64,000 nt of DNA from Bos javanicus (GCF_032452875.1 NC_083897.1:12258854-12322853), one strand, 5' to 3'. Positions 33,836-46,535 are shown, counted from the first letter of the stretch. Made by a program: numbers and translations. Notes: generated by a model from the sequence alone, not told the origin.

Positions 33836-34570
33836 ATTGTTATGGTAGTGGTATTTTAAATGTATTTTCTATACTTTATCAAAGTATATACAGGATTTTG
33901 TACAGTGTTTATTTAATAAATGTTGTTGAAATAAGTTTTCAAAGAACAAATCTATTAGGTATTACACAGAGACTTACAAGCAAAGGAAGGAATGTACATG
34001 ATGAATGCAAACTTTGGGGATTTATATGGGAAATTACATGGACTTAAATGTCAGTAGCTATTTAGACATCTGAGATCAGGCCTTCAGGAGGAAAGAACAC
34101 ATCTTTAGTCTGTAAAGAATCTTTTAGGTGTCCAAAAATACAACTTGAAATATGTAAACACATCATGTACTATTGAGAAAAATAGATTGAACTCTCTTAA
34201 AAACTATTCAAGACCTCAAACAAATCCATATTTAATCCTTAGTTTGGTTTTGTTCTAAGATTGTTTTAACTGTTATCTAGGAAATCTGCACATCAAAGTA
34301 TGAGTTTAATGGTGACAGACTTTATTTCCTTTTGGCTTTTTTGTGTTTTATACTGTTAAGAATTCTTTCAATGATTGGACAGCACACTCCAAAGAATCTA
34401 ATCTACCCATAATAGCAAAAGTTGACATTTTTAAAACAATAAAGCAAAACTCTTTTGTTGTGAGTCACTGAAAATCAAACCATGTATACAATAACTTTCT
34501 AGGTGGGAGAGTGAGAATACTGATTATTTTTGAAATTGCAGTTATACTAAAGTTGTATGACCTAATATTA
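33836..34570. other. unassigned AT-rich sequence
   Basis: No gene or recognisable repeat. Confidence 0.3.
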
Positions 34571-34574
34571 ATGT

Positions 34575-34715
34575 ATCCTTTCTACATTTTAAACTTTGAG
34601 AAGGCAGAGTCATGGCTTGATCTTTTTTAATCTCATATGTTAGTTCTAAGTACTTATGAACATAGTGTGTTCTCAATAAATAAGTATTGAATGATTGCTT
34701 AAATGGGTAATTAAA
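34575..34715 (+). mobile_element. L2 3' end
   Basis: gagaaggcagagtcatggctt... gtgttctcaataaataagtattgaatgattg follows the sense 3' end of L2. Confidence 0.72.
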
Positions 34716-34739
34716 ATCAAAACATAATTCCAAGATTAA

Positions 34740-36040
34740 ACAGCTTCATGGGAGTGATGTCACTATCATGGAAGAATAAGATGCTCCCTTTGGATCTACA
34801 CTTCACTCTGTAAGTAGTAAAATATCCATAGCACAACAAAGGTTCCACTGTCCAACATATCAGGATACCCAAGAGATTCACACTGCTGTACATCTGAAGG
34901 TGGAAGGGTTTTGAAGACATAGTGGTGGGGAAAAAAAGGAACAGTGGAGGTAGTGCCTACAATCCAGTGCTACCAGCTGCAGTTGCTGAGCACACAGCCC
35001 CAGAGAACCTGGTAACAGCAGTACAGATGGTGCATTTCATTCCAGCTTCCCACAGCAGCACCCATGATCACAAGGAATGTGGCCACTGAAGCAGCAAGGT
35101 GTGTGATCCAGGTCCCTCTAGATGTTGTCACCTGCAACTTCAATCCCCCTGTACACAGCAGTGACACCTTTAACTTATCAACCCTGGATACAGCAAAGGA
35201 GCATGACCCAGACACTCCCACAATTATTATGCCCCTACCACATCAGTGGTACATCCAATTTAGGCAATCGTAAATACAGCATTATCAGTCAGGTTGATGG
35301 AAACAAATAGCCCCAGGTCATTCACCTTAAAACCCAAATAAAGAAACAATCGGCCAACCAGAGGTATAGAATTGGTATAGAATTTAAAGACTCAAGAGAC
35401 AGTTTTCTATAACAGGTTAACCTGGGGTATCCTCTAGTGCACATTAATGAAGTCTCCTTTATGTACAGTTGGGAAGGTCCCCTGGAGGAGGAAATGGAAA
35501 CCCACTCCAGTATTTTTGCCTAGAGAGTCCCATAGACAGAGGAGCCTGGCGGGCTACAGTCCATGGGGTCGCAAAAGTTGGACACGACTGAGTGACTAAT
35601 ACTTTACTTTTTAATACTAAATACAGCATAGGTGCCTACAATCCCAGTGCTCCCAAGAATGATGCCAATGATAGAAGTGACAGTGTGAGTAGTAAGGCTC
35701 CAACAACCCAGGAGGCATAAGCAGTGATGACAAGAGCATTGGTGACACCTCTGACAGAGGAAGAAGAGGGTGGAAAGCATTGATTCTCAAAATCTGCTGA
35801 AGGCAGCTAGGAAAAAGAAATCAAAAATTTGTGCAATGGCACCACCAACTAAAAACAAAAGAAAGGTCTCTAATTTCCAATTTATTAAATTGTTGGAAGT
35901 AAAGCAAACAAAACCTTAAGAAAGATGTTTGTGACTTCAAATGTAGCAACAGAGGAACAACACATAAAGCACTGTGAAAAATCACAGTAACATATATCAG
36001 AAAATTTAATGACAACTCTCCAGAAATCTAACTCAAAGTC
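34740..36040 (+). mobile_element. old L1 5' UTR, CpG-decayed
   Basis: This block (gcagttgctgagcacacagccc near 34978, cccacagcagcacccatgatc near 35050) resembles a CAG-rich L1 5' UTR in which most CpGs have become TpG/CpA. The phrase gtgcctacaatcc(c)agtgct occurs twice (34952 and 35631), suggesting repeated units. It leads into an ORF1-like coiled-coil region at 36040. A truncated Bov-tA lies at 35467-35612. Confidence 0.55.
35467..35612 (+). mobile_element. Bov-tA SINE, 5'-truncated
   Basis: Starts at agttgggaaggtcccctgga, so the tRNA head is missing. It ends gacacgactgagtgactaata. Confidence 0.88.
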
Positions 36041-38050
36041 CTGGAAGACTGTGATCCAACTGATAGAGAATTCAAAATAGCTGTCATAAAGACACTCATA
36101 CAGAAAAAGTCAGAAAGACAGTTCAATGAGTTCAGGGACAAATTTATGAACAGAAGGAATTAAATAAATTAATGAATTAAATAAATAAAGGTATTTAAAT
36201 ATTAATATTGAAATTAAATATTAAACATATTAACTTGAATAATAAAAGAATTAAATAAATTAATGAACAGAGGGTATACTTTACCAATGATATTAAAAGT
36301 ATAAACAACAAACAGAAAGTATGCAGTTGAAACACTTAATAAAAGAAATAAAGAATGCATTGAAAAGAATCAGAAATAGTGCAGGTAATAGGAAAGAATT
36401 AGTGAGCTTGAAGATAGAAATCCAGAAATGATTATGGCAGAACAGGATAGAGTAATAACATTTTTTAATGAAAAAAAATACAACAAGAATAATCCAATTC
36501 CATTAGAAAGAGCTACATAAAGGGGTAAATGTATCCCAGAAAGAGAAGAGAGGAAAATGGGAGCAGAGAGCTTATTTCAAGAAAAATAACTAGGTACTTC
36601 CCAAACCCAGGGAAGGTAATGGATATACAAGTTCACAAAGCTAAGAAAATGCCCAATTAACTCAGCAAAAAAGACCTCCAAACATGTTAGGGCAAAACTA
36701 CCAAAAGTCAATGACAAATTTTTAAAAGCAGACAGGGAAAAAAAGAAAGTGAATGACAAAGTCACCCCATTAGGGTATTAGCAGATTTCTCAGCAGAAAC
36801 TCTCCATCCAAGAGACAGTAGAATGACATACTCAGAATATTTAAAGATAAAAACTGTCAGCCAAGCAATTTCTCTCCAGCAAAGTTAACATTAAGTTATA
36901 AAGGAGAAATAAAGGTTTTCCAAGATAAACAAAAGCTGAGGGAATTCATCACCACTAGATTTGTTTTCCAAGAAATATTGCAAATAGCTCTTCTACCTGA
37001 AATGAAAAGGCGAAAAAGTACACAAAACTTTAAGGTGACAAATAGAAGCAGAAAATTACAACTCTTTATTAATATAGGCAGTTAAGCAATTATAGTGAAA
37101 CGTTAAGGGTAAAAAGCAGTAAAATAACTATGGCTACTTCAATTTGATTAAAAAAATCACAACATAAAAAGGAAAAAATTTTGACAACAAAAACACAAAA
37201 GGGGAAGAGAAAAAGGACTGAATCTGTACAAGCGAGGAAAATAAGATACTATCAACATAAAAATGACTATTTTACCTATGAGATGTTTTATACAAATCTC
37301 ATGATTAAGAGAGGTTGGATTAGAAAGGAAGAAGTAAAACTGTTACTATTTGAAATTGAAATGATTTTATATATATGAATCACCATAAAGACTCCACCAA
37401 AACAGTATTGGAAATAAAAAATGAATACAGTAAAGTTGTAAGGGAAAAATATACAAAATTTATTTTAATTTCTGTACATTAAAAACAAATAACAGAAAGA
37501 TGAATTAAGAAAATAATCCAATTTACAACTGCAACTAAAAGAATAAAATGCCTCAGAATAAGGAGTTAAAGATTTCTACACTGAAAACCATAAGATGCTG
37601 GTGAAAGAATTGAAGATGACACAAAGAAATGGAAAGATATTCCACACTAATGGATTGGAAGAATTAACGTTGTTTAAACATCCATATTTTGTAAAGTAAT
37701 CTACAAATTCAGTACAATCTCCATCCAAAATTCCAAAAACATTTTCCGCAAAAATAGAACAAAAAATCCTAAAATCTGTATAGAACCACAAGACCTGATA
37801 CTGTAGAAATCCTAGAAGAAAACACTGATATACACACTTTGACATTGGGCTTAGTAATATCTTTTTGGATATGTATCCTAAGGCAAAGGAAACAAAAGCC
37901 AAAATAAATAGGACTATATCATACTACAAAACTTTTACACAGCAATTGAAACCATCAACAAAATGAAAAGAAAATGTACTCAGTGGGAAAATATATTAGC
38001 GAATCATATGTCCAATAACGGGTTAATATACAAAATATATAAAGAACTCA

Positions 38051-38250
38051 GGGCTTCTCTGGTGGCTCAGATGGTAAAGAATCAGCCTGCAATGCAGGAC
38101 ACATGGATTCAATCCCTGGGTCAGGAAGATCCCCTGGAGAAGGAAATGGCTACTCATCTCAATATTCTTGCCTGGAGAATTCCATGGACTGATGAGTCTG
38201 GCGGGCTATAGTCCATGGTTCAAAGAGTCATACATGACTGAGTGACTGAC
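38051..38250 (+). mobile_element. Bov-tA SINE, sense arm of an inverted pair
   Basis: From gggcttctctggtggctcag (tRNA head) to tgactgagtgactgac. The left flank aagaactca (38042-38050) is the target duplication shared with the second arm. Confidence 0.94.
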
Positions 38251-38255
38251 GTGTC

Positions 38256-38448
38256 ATCGCTCAGTCATGTCCGACTCTTTGTGACCCCATGGACTGTAGC
38301 CTATGAGGCTCCTCCGTCCATGGGATTTTCCAGGCAAGAGTACTGGAGTGGGTTGCCATTTCCTTATCCAGGGGATCTTCCCGACCCAGGGATTGAACCC
38401 GGGTCTCCTGCATTGCAGGCAGACGCTTTACACTCTAAGCCACCAGGG
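38256..38448 (-). mobile_element. Bov-tA SINE, antisense arm of an inverted pair
   Basis: From atcgctcagtcatgtccgac to ctaagccaccaggg. The right flank aagaactca (38449-38457) repeats the left flank of the sense arm. The two arms lie tail to tail with a 5-bp spacer. Confidence 0.94.
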
Positions 38449-39528
38449 AAGAACTCATGCAACTCAACAAGAACAAAAACACAATCAGATTTAAAAAATG
38501 GACAGAGGACCCTGTTTGGGGTCCTTTTGAAAGAATATACACAGAAGGCCAGTAGGCACATAAAAAATGCTCAATATTGCTAATAGTTAGGAAATGTAAA
38601 TTAAGACCAAAATGAGATATCAACACCCCCCTTTAAAATGGATAATATCAAAAAGACAGAAAATAATAAATGGTGATGAGAATGCAGAAAAAAATGAACT
38701 CATATACACCTTTGATGGGAATGTAAATTGGTACAGTCACAGTGGAAAATAGTATGGAAATTTCTCAAAAAATTAAGAATAGAACTACTGTATGATTCCA
38801 TTATTTAACTTCTGCATAATTATCCAAAGAATATGAAAATGATAACTCTAAATTATATATGCTCCCTATGCTCTTTACAACATTATTTACAATATTCAAG
38901 ATATGGAAACAATCTAAGTGCCTATTGATGAATGAATGGATAAAAAAGATGGTGTGTGTATATATACAGTATAGAATAGTAAGTACTCAGCCACAAAATG
39001 ATGAAATCTCACCATTTGCAAGAACATTGAAGGCACTTGAGGATATTATGCTAAGTGAAATATGTCAGAGAAAAACAAATACCATATGATTTCATTCATG
39101 TGGAATACTTTTTAAAAACTCAAAATAATCAAACAAATAAAACAAAAACACATAGATATGGAGAACAGATTGGTGGTTGGGCAGGGTGTTGGGGAAGGTA
39201 AAATAGGTAAAAGGGGTCAATTTTATGGTAATAGATGGAAAATAAATCTATGGTGGTGTAGTCTATACAGAATTCAAATTGTAATGCTGTACACATGAAA
39301 CTTACATAATCTTATAAACCAATGTTACCTCAATTAAAAAAAATAAGTTCTTAAAAAAGTAAGAAGTCATGCTTGTTTTCAAACTTGAAACCACTCTGGG
39401 AATCATAGGAGAATCACCTAAATATTAATTAGTTATGAGAAAAACTTGTTGCATTTGTAATAGTGACACAAGTAACTTGTATTTATATTTACACACATAG
39501 ACATTCATACATACTAATATTGTCATAT

Positions 39529-39739
39529 GTGTGTATTAGTTTCTCAGTTGTGTCTAACGCTTTGTGACCCCATGGACTGTAGCCTGCCAGGCTCCTCTGT
39601 CCATGGAATTCTCCAGGCAAGAATACTGGAGTGGGTTGCCATGCCCTCCTCTAGGAAATCTTCTTGACCCAGGGATTGAACCCAGGTCTCCTGCATTGCA
39701 GGCAGATTCTTTAGCATCTGAGTCATCAGGGAAACCCTT
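39529..39739 (-). mobile_element. Bov-tA SINE
   Basis: Antisense copy with a perfect 12-bp target duplication atattgtcatat at 39517-39528 and 39740-39751. Confidence 0.95.
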
Positions 39740-39858
39740 ATATTGTCATATTGTAGGCAGTTTTCATGTTTTATTACCTCTATTTGAAAACGTGCATTAT
39801 AAACACCTTTTGAGGTTATTTGAATAATAAACTTTAACTTTTTTTTCACCTCATTTAA

Positions 39859-40527
39859 GAGAGACTATGATCACTTCCTGGGAAATAGATGGGGAAACAG
39901 TGGAAACAGTGTCAGACTTTATTTTGGGGGGCTCGAAAATCACTGCAGATGGTGATTGCAGCCATGAAATTAAAAGACGCTTACTCCTTGGAAGGAAAGT
40001 TATGACCAACCTAGATAGCATATTGAAAAGCAGAGACATTACTTTGCCAACAAAGGTCCGTCTAGTCAAGGCTATGGTTTTTCCAGTGGTCATGTATGGA
40101 TGTGAGAGTTGGACTGTGAAGAAAGCTGAGAGCCGAAGAATTGATGCTTTTGAACTGTGGTGTTGGAGAAGATACTTGTGAGTCCCTTGGACTGCAAGGA
40201 GATCCAACGAGTCCATCCTAAAGGAGATCAGTCCTGGGTGTTCTTTGGAAGGACTGATGCTGAAGCTGAAACTCCAATACTATGGCCACCTCATGCAAAG
40301 AGTTGACTCATTGGAAAAGACCCCGATGCTGGGAGGGATTGGGGGCAGGAGGAGAAGGGGACGACAGAGGATGAGATGGTTGGATGACATCACCGACTCC
40401 ATGGACATGAGTTTGGGTAAGCTCCGGGAGTTGGTGATAGACAGGGAGGCCTGGCATGCTGTGATTCCTGGGGTCCCAAAGAGTCGGACAGGACTGAGCG
40501 ACTGAACTGAGCTGAACTGAACTGATG
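39859..40527 (+). mobile_element. BovB LINE, 5'-truncated
   Basis: 670 bp of the BovB 3' part, ending ctgaactgaactgatg. Perfect 9-bp target duplication ctcatttaa at 39850-39858 and 40528-40536. Two open pieces (39867-40181, 40245-40505) encode the C-terminal part of the RTE protein (GGSKITADGDCSHEIKRRLL) with a stop at about 40179 between them. No catalytic RT box is included. Confidence 0.95.
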
Positions 40528-40536
40528 CTCATTTAA

Positions 40537-41590
40537 TTAACCATGATTTTCCCCCTTAAATCAATAATATTTCTCTTGATAATTTGGTAAAGTTCTTATT
40601 TCTACACGAATTTAACTTATGTAAGTTAAAATTTAGCTTCGTAAATTTCAACTTCTATGAATGGCACTGACAAATTAAATACAGAATAATTTTAATTCGA
40701 TTAAAACTTTAAAAAAAGACTATTTCTTTGAAGTTGAATAAATATAAAAGGCATAGGAACTGGCATATTCAGGCAATAATATTTGATTTTTCTTAATAGG
40801 ACAAGACAAGATTTTAAGATTCGGGACTATAAAAAATTTTCCATGTAAAACTTCTGTTTGGTTTTTATGATTGATAAACTTAAGGATTTGTGTTATTGTT
40901 CTTTTTTTCTTTTTGACCTTTTTCATGAAACATTATGTGCATATAGCACACCAAAATGTCACAACTAATAGTCCCACCTATTCTTCCACTATTACAACTA
41001 AAGTACATTTTGTTAATCTCACAAGACTGACTGACATGTATATCTGGCACTTTATTTGGGTAACCATGTAACACATACACACACACACACACAAAACCCT
41101 GAAGTTTGTATTTATAAGCCAAAGTGTATATGAATAACAAAGCTGCCAACTTGAAGGGGATAGTACAAAATGTAATACTTAGCTTGGCTAACATTCATCC
41201 TGAAACATTTGTTATCACGTTAAGAAGCATGAGATAACTGACAACTCTCCAAGAGATAAAAATTCTACTATTGCTAAAAAAAAAAAAAAAAAGCAATGCC
41301 AGATCTTCTAGCACAACCCCCTTTTTGCCAAGAGGACAGATATTTTTATAAATCCCAATGTTTTTCTAGATTAACTTCTCAAAGTTTACTTATCAATTAT
41401 CACTGACTGTACCTAAATAAGTTAGCTATTAATAGAGGGATTAAATTCAAAGCATTAAATTCAAGTCAAAATGTATGTCTAATATTGTGATAATTCAGTA
41501 AGTTATAAACATAATAAGAGAAAATAGTAATCACAATTTATTATTCATGTATTTTTTAATAGCATTACTATTAGCTAATATTTTGAGTGT
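40537..41590. other. unassigned AT-rich sequence
   Basis: No gene. Contains (CA)n at 41076-41093 and an A17 tract at 41276-41292. The A-tract is not attached to any recognisable element. Confidence 0.35.
41076..41093. repeat. (CA)n microsatellite
   Basis: About nine CA units. Confidence 0.88.
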
Positions 41591-41594
41591 TTGT

Positions 41595-41840
41595 TGTTTT
41601 ATTGTTGTTCAGTCACTAAGTCGTGTCTGACTCTTTGCTACCCCATGTGCTGCAGCACACCAGGCTTCCCTGTTATTCACCATCTCCTGGAGTTTACTCA
41701 AACTCATGTCTGTTGAACCACTTATCCTATCTAAGCATCTCATCCTCTGCCACCCTCTTTTCCTTTTGCCTTCAATATTTCCCAGCATCAGGATCCTTTC
41801 CAGTGAGTCAACTCTTTCCATCAGGTGGCCAGAGTATTAG
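41595..41840 (-). mobile_element. BovB LINE 3' end, older copy
   Basis: Antisense, diverged: ttgttgttcagtcactaagtc at the element 3' end, then ctcatcctctgccaccctc and atcaggtggccagagtatta. It interrupts an antisense MIR whose text resumes at about 41846. Confidence 0.88.
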
Positions 41841-41845
41841 AGCTT

Positions 41846-41935
41846 TATTATGTGCCAGGTTCTATGTACATTGCATGTATTTTCTCTTGTTACAATCACA
41901 GTAATACCCTTTCCAGATGAGGAAATCGTTTGGCA
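41846..41935 (-). mobile_element. MIR SINE
   Basis: ctttattatgtgccaggttct... ttacaatcacagtaatacc... cagatgaggaaat is antisense MIR. The part left of the BovB (attagctaatattttgagtg) probably belongs to it. Confidence 0.6.
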
Positions 41936-44442
41936 TTGCACCATTCCAGCTGAAGTACAAAGAAATTATGAAAAAGCATGCATTTGAAGTAGTGACCAAA
42001 ATTTATTTTAAAAGAGGCTTTTTTCTTTGGTGGGACAAAATTATAAAGCCTGCATTATAATAAACTGCTAATAAATTACACCTAAATACTCTAACAAATA
42101 AGGTTTAAAAGATCAGCACAAACTATTTGTTTAAAGGGTATTTTAATTGGCAATATTTTACACTTATGAGTTATTAGATCATGTCAAATATATCAGTTAT
42201 CAGTTATTACTAGATTCAATGGAGATTCAAATCCATATTTATGCGGGGATGACACAGAAACTGAATGAGTAAGAATTAGAGCCTAGAAAGGTAGAAGTTA
42301 ATGTGGAACAACAGATTAAGGAAGTCTAAACAAGTAGAAAAATAGGAAATTTATATCAGAAAGGTCTGAGGGAGTCTAGAAACAAACAATAAATTAGGAC
42401 ATTTTTTCCAAGGAGTCAAGTTTTAAACATTTTTCAGGTATGCAGTTTCTTGTCCTAGAATTCTGACAATAGGCAGTGGTCACACAAATGTTAAGATCGC
42501 AGTATAGAGGTAAAATTGTATGGAAAACTTGAAGGACCAAGCAAGATAGAACCCAAGTTGCTGGAGAATACAGGTAACAAGATTAGAACTCAGTCATGGG
42601 GAACAAAACAGATATCCAGTTGAGGGAACTAAAGAAGAAGGTGGTTGTTTGATCACAAGAAAGAATACAACAACCAAATTTTGGGGACAGAACATCAGTT
42701 CAGAATTGGACAAGCAGTAAGTTGGCTCAGTGATAGGGAAGCTGATGATCTAGGAATTACTGTTCTGTTCCCCTCCCCCACCCTAGGGTAAGATTGTTTC
42801 AGAACCTGTGAAGGTTGGAGTTTGGATATAATGGAAACCAATAGTGATGTTTGGGAGATTCCAGGAAAAAAGAATTAAACTCAACACTATAGAGTGAACT
42901 AAAATGAAAACATAAAAATTAGGATGTTTGTATTTTTACAATCACTTTCGCTTCCTAAAAAATAAACATGAGTTTTCTGTAGTATAAATTTATCTACACA
43001 TTTTCAATGTGACTAAGGAGGCAGTACATTCATGTTATTTTTCTGAGCACTTTTCATTTGATGAAAGTTATATCAGATTTTTGAAACTATCATAATTTTA
43101 AATCAGATTATATATTGATAGACTAGCTTTAAAATAGTTTAAAGTAAAATATTAATAATTTATGCTTTAGAAATACAAAATTTTAAAACAAGATAATTTC
43201 ACTAATAATTTAAAAATAATCCTGAACTGGGCAAATCTGATGTTTCCATTATAATAGTATGGGCAAGCAAATTTTCATTTACTCTTTTTACTTTAAGCTC
43301 CCACACTAGGTACTGGATTATAAACAGACTAGAACAGATTGGCAAGAGTGACAACTCTACTGCTAAACCAACCTAGCCACATCATTACAAAGAAAATTGA
43401 TTTGTAAATATATTCTACCTACATGAGATGCTGGACTATAGTAAATATATTGCTACTATGGCATTGTAATGCCAATTTTATGTCTATTTTTACTTCTATA
43501 GCAATATAGTATAGTAATTTGGGTTGGGGTGAATTTTGCATGCTTTAGAAATAAGGTTTATTTTAGAGTATGGCTTATTGCACAATATAGTTTCTGGATA
43601 TAATGGTGTTCTTTCCTGGAAATTTCAACCAGAATTAAAAATAAACATATATATAATAATTGAAAATATCTCCAGAGTAGACAATATATTCAGAATCCAG
43701 GAATGGATCATTAAATATGATATGCTCAGAGTATAACAAGATCTACCCCTGCAAATATCTACCCCTGAAAATGTTTTGTTTTTATTATTGCTATATAAAT
43801 TTAAAAAATAATTCTGTACCAAAAAATTTGGTTTCGTGACTCTACCCCTCCCAGAGGGCCAACATTGATTGAGCACTGATTCATCATTAGGAACTTCTAA
43901 GATTCAGAGAAAGATAATATTTAAAGTTGGAGGACTCCTCTCTGACATTGAAATTGGGATGTTACTTTGATCAGATAAAGGATACACTATACATGTGGAT
44001 AATGATAGCTACATACAGTAGAAATTCCATTTTTTCAAAAGAAATCTATAAATGGGATCACCTTTTATTACTCTTTTGACTTGAGGTGAACGTGAAGTGG
44101 ACTTTACATTTATGTCTATTCAGGTCAGACACACTTAACTCTACATGGTGCAATTCCAGGAGTCCCTCTGGAAAGACTGCTCAGCCTTAATGAATGCATA
44201 GGCTTGCTTTATGTTTTCCCAAAGCCAAGCAAGGCTCAGTTTGAGCTTGGCTAATATCCAGGTTAGGAGAGCAGAGAAACATGAGATGACTGCGAATATA
44301 TTAATAAAAAATGCAGAGTACTGCTAGTTTTAAAAGAAGAAAAGAGATAGTAGGTTGCCACTTCAAAAAGTGTCGTGGGCATCTAATAAACATGAAGTAT
44401 ACAGACAAATTAGCTAATGCTAAAGCAGCCCTGAGAGTTTGT
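41936..44442. other. unassigned stretch of 2.5 kb
   Basis: No gene or young transposon. A 16-bp tandem duplication (atctacccctg(c/a)aaat) lies at 43741-43756 and 43757-43772. Confidence 0.35.
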
Positions 44443-44453
44443 AAGGACCCATA

Positions 44454-44691
44454 ATGCATGCATGATAAGTCATTTTAGTCATGTCTGACTCTTTGCAACC
44501 CTGTGGACTGTAGCCCACCAGGCTCCTTTGTCCATCGGATTTTCCAGGCAAGAATACTGGAGTGGGTTGCGATGTCCCCCTCCAGAGAATGTTCCCAATC
44601 CAGGGATTGAATCCCTTTCTTGTATGTCTCCTCCATCAGCAGGCAGGTTTTGTTTTGTTCTGTTTTACCTCTAGAGCTACCTTGGAAGACC
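44454..44691 (-). mobile_element. Bov-tA SINE
   Basis: Antisense copy with a perfect 11-bp target duplication aaggacccata at 44443-44453 and 44692-44702. The tRNA head contains a ttttgttttgttctgtttt stretch in place of the usual sequence. Confidence 0.93.
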
Positions 44692-44702
44692 AAGGACCCA
44701 TA

Positions 44703-45230
44703 GAGTAAAGCTCAAATGTCAGAAATTTTCTAGGAATATAATTTACCCAGGGATCAGGAATATAAATTTACTTCACTTATTAGGTCCTACTTATTTAAGT
44801 CAAGATCTGGATTTTGAATGATTTGAGAAATCAAATTTGAAGAAGACAGAGTCGAGTCAGCTAAGTAGCTATAACAAAATTTTCACACTACAATGATTTA
44901 TTATTATTTAGACCAAGCTGATTATTCCAGTCCTATGAAACTTAACTGACATGAAGAAGTTTAGGCAAGGAACAGTAGACCAAATGGCTAGAGATGCCAT
45001 GTAGCTCGAGAGGAACTGGCATATTGACCACAAATGAGGATTTTTAGTCTGGAAAATGTCCTACAAAATGTATCAGATAACCAGCCCTGGTTTGGTAATG
45101 ATGTGAGATCATATTGAGTTTGTTATTAAGACATCTGTAGTTAAATTAGTCAATTTTTAATTTAAACATTCTTTAACTTAATATTCAATCTCTCTCAAAA
45201 GCAAGAAACATGCATGACAGAATTAAATAA
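44703..45230. other. unassigned sequence
   Basis: No gene or recognisable repeat. Confidence 0.3.
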
Positions 45231-45234
45231 AATA

Positions 45235-45301
45235 TTGGGTTGGCCCCCAAATTCCAGAAGACACTACAGAAAAACGTGAACAAACTTTTGTGACAAACCA
45301 A
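45235..45301. mobile_element. mariner-type MITE
   Basis: A 67-bp element flanked by TA. The left end ttgggttggcccccaaattc and the right end, whose reverse complement is ttggtttgtcacaaaagttt, are imperfect terminal inverted repeats of the ttgggttggccaaaaagttc mariner type. No transposase. Confidence 0.8.
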
Positions 45302-45460
45302 TATATTGAGTACCTACTATGTACAGGGTATTGGAGACAAAAAATAAATAAAGCATAATATCTTTCCTCAAGAAGTTTAAAGTTATTATAGAAGATAAGC
45401 ATGTCCACCAGTTCACAACTAACTAATGAAGAAAAGAGTTAGTGCTAAGTCAAAATATAT
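45302..45460 (-). mobile_element. L2 3' end
   Basis: tattgagtacctactatgta... agggtattggagacaaaaaataaataaagc is antisense L2 with the usual layout. The MITE sits at its edge. Confidence 0.65.
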
Positions 45461-46079
45461 GCTATAATAAAACAACCTACTAGTGTCCAATTTGTTGATT
45501 CATTACAGAGAAACTGTCACTTAAAGGAAGTTTGGAGGTTTTGGATCTTGTAGGGTTTTCTTTTTCATTTCCCATAATATTTTTTCCAAACAATGAGGAA
45601 AAAATATAGTCAGAAAAATGTTGCTGTGTGTTTTTGCTTCAAAGTGGTGGGGAGTCTTAGTACTAAAAGTGAGAGAAACACACACAAACTAGCATTTCTG
45701 TAGTGAGAGTTATTACTTATATATAGTGTATTTGCTGAGGCTCCTATTTTAAAAAATCTGGTTAGTAATTCTTACATAGTTCTTACTCTGTTTTACAGCC
45801 TACTGCTAAAGCACTATCTCTTCCTTTGCCTTTCAAACAAACAGTGCTTTCAAGTTACTTAACTGCTTACTGGTATAATACTTTGTCCTACTCTTCCCTG
45901 TTCAAACACACTAAGAACTAGATCTATTCTCTGCTGCCCTCAATAAAATACATCTATTTAAAGAATTTGCCAGGTGATTGTCTGCAAATATGTGATAACC
46001 TAAGGATGAGGTGGTAAATGTGTTTAATGGTGTATTTATTAACCCTTATCTAATAGCTGCCTTTCTTACAGGCATTGGG
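45461..46079. other. unassigned sequence
   Basis: No gene or recognisable repeat. Confidence 0.3.
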
Positions 46080-46260
46080 TTAGAGTTCAGGCACTTTGTT
46101 AGTTTCTCTCTCTTTTCTCATTTCATAACCAATAAAACACTCAGAGAGAGACACTGTATTCTCATTTACAAAAGTGGAAACTGAGACACAAAGGTTCAGA
46201 TAATTTGACTAAGTATTGAACCAAGGTATCTGACTCCAAAACCTGTGCTTTTCCTGCTCC
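46080..46260 (-). mobile_element. MIR SINE
   Basis: Antisense MIR: aaaagtggaaactgagacac... ggttcagataatttgactaag... gtatctgactccaaaacctg. Confidence 0.68.
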
Positions 46261-46469
46261 TAAAGATATTTTGTCCTAGTCCTGAGATGGAGAATATCTG
46301 GGATGTATGCTTTTACTCTTCTCTTCCATGTTCTTGGTGGTCATTGCGGAATAGTTACAATCCCTTTCAGCCCAATACTGTAGCTGCCACTACAAAGCTG
46401 ACTGCAATTGACATGGGAAATGAGGTAGTTTTAGCTCCCTGGCCACAATCCAAATGTGGATTTTTTTTT

Positions 46470-46535
46470 TCTTATTTAGATTTATTTATTTAGATCTTAT
46501 TTAGATTTATCTTATTTGGATTTATTTTCTTATTG
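46470..46535. repeat. imperfect cttatttagattt tandem repeat
   Basis: Four to five diverged copies of a unit near ttatttagatt. Confidence 0.75.

Larger units (their letters stand above)
36040..39352 (+). mobile_element. old L1, ORF1 to 3' end (interrupted)
   Basis: The ORF1 start region reads like a coiled coil (EFKIAVIKTLIQ..., about 36070-36160), followed by an AT-rich expansion (36155-36265) and the ORF1 C-terminal region (about 36750-37010). Much of ORF2 endonuclease/RT is deleted near 37170-37300. RT remains (37310-37460) lack the catalytic aspartates (FEIEM). The thumb and C-terminal domain follow (37560-38050, 38458-39090), then the 3' UTR to caattaaaaaaaataag. It is split by the inverted SINE pair at 38051-38448. 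Non-functional. Confidence 0.72.

Noticed and set aside
33598..40527. BovB copies as evidence of a recent horizontal transfer here
   Set aside because: BovB is known to have entered ruminants horizontally, but long ago. These copies are ordinary vertical descendants with nested younger elements.
41276..41292. A17 tract as the tail of a retrocopy
   Set aside because: Neither side resembles a known element or transcript and no flanking duplication is visible.
43741..43772. 16-bp tandem duplication as a regulatory array
   Set aside because: Two units only, one mismatch class, no surrounding signal. The same reasoning applies to 54801-54834 and 27925-27962.
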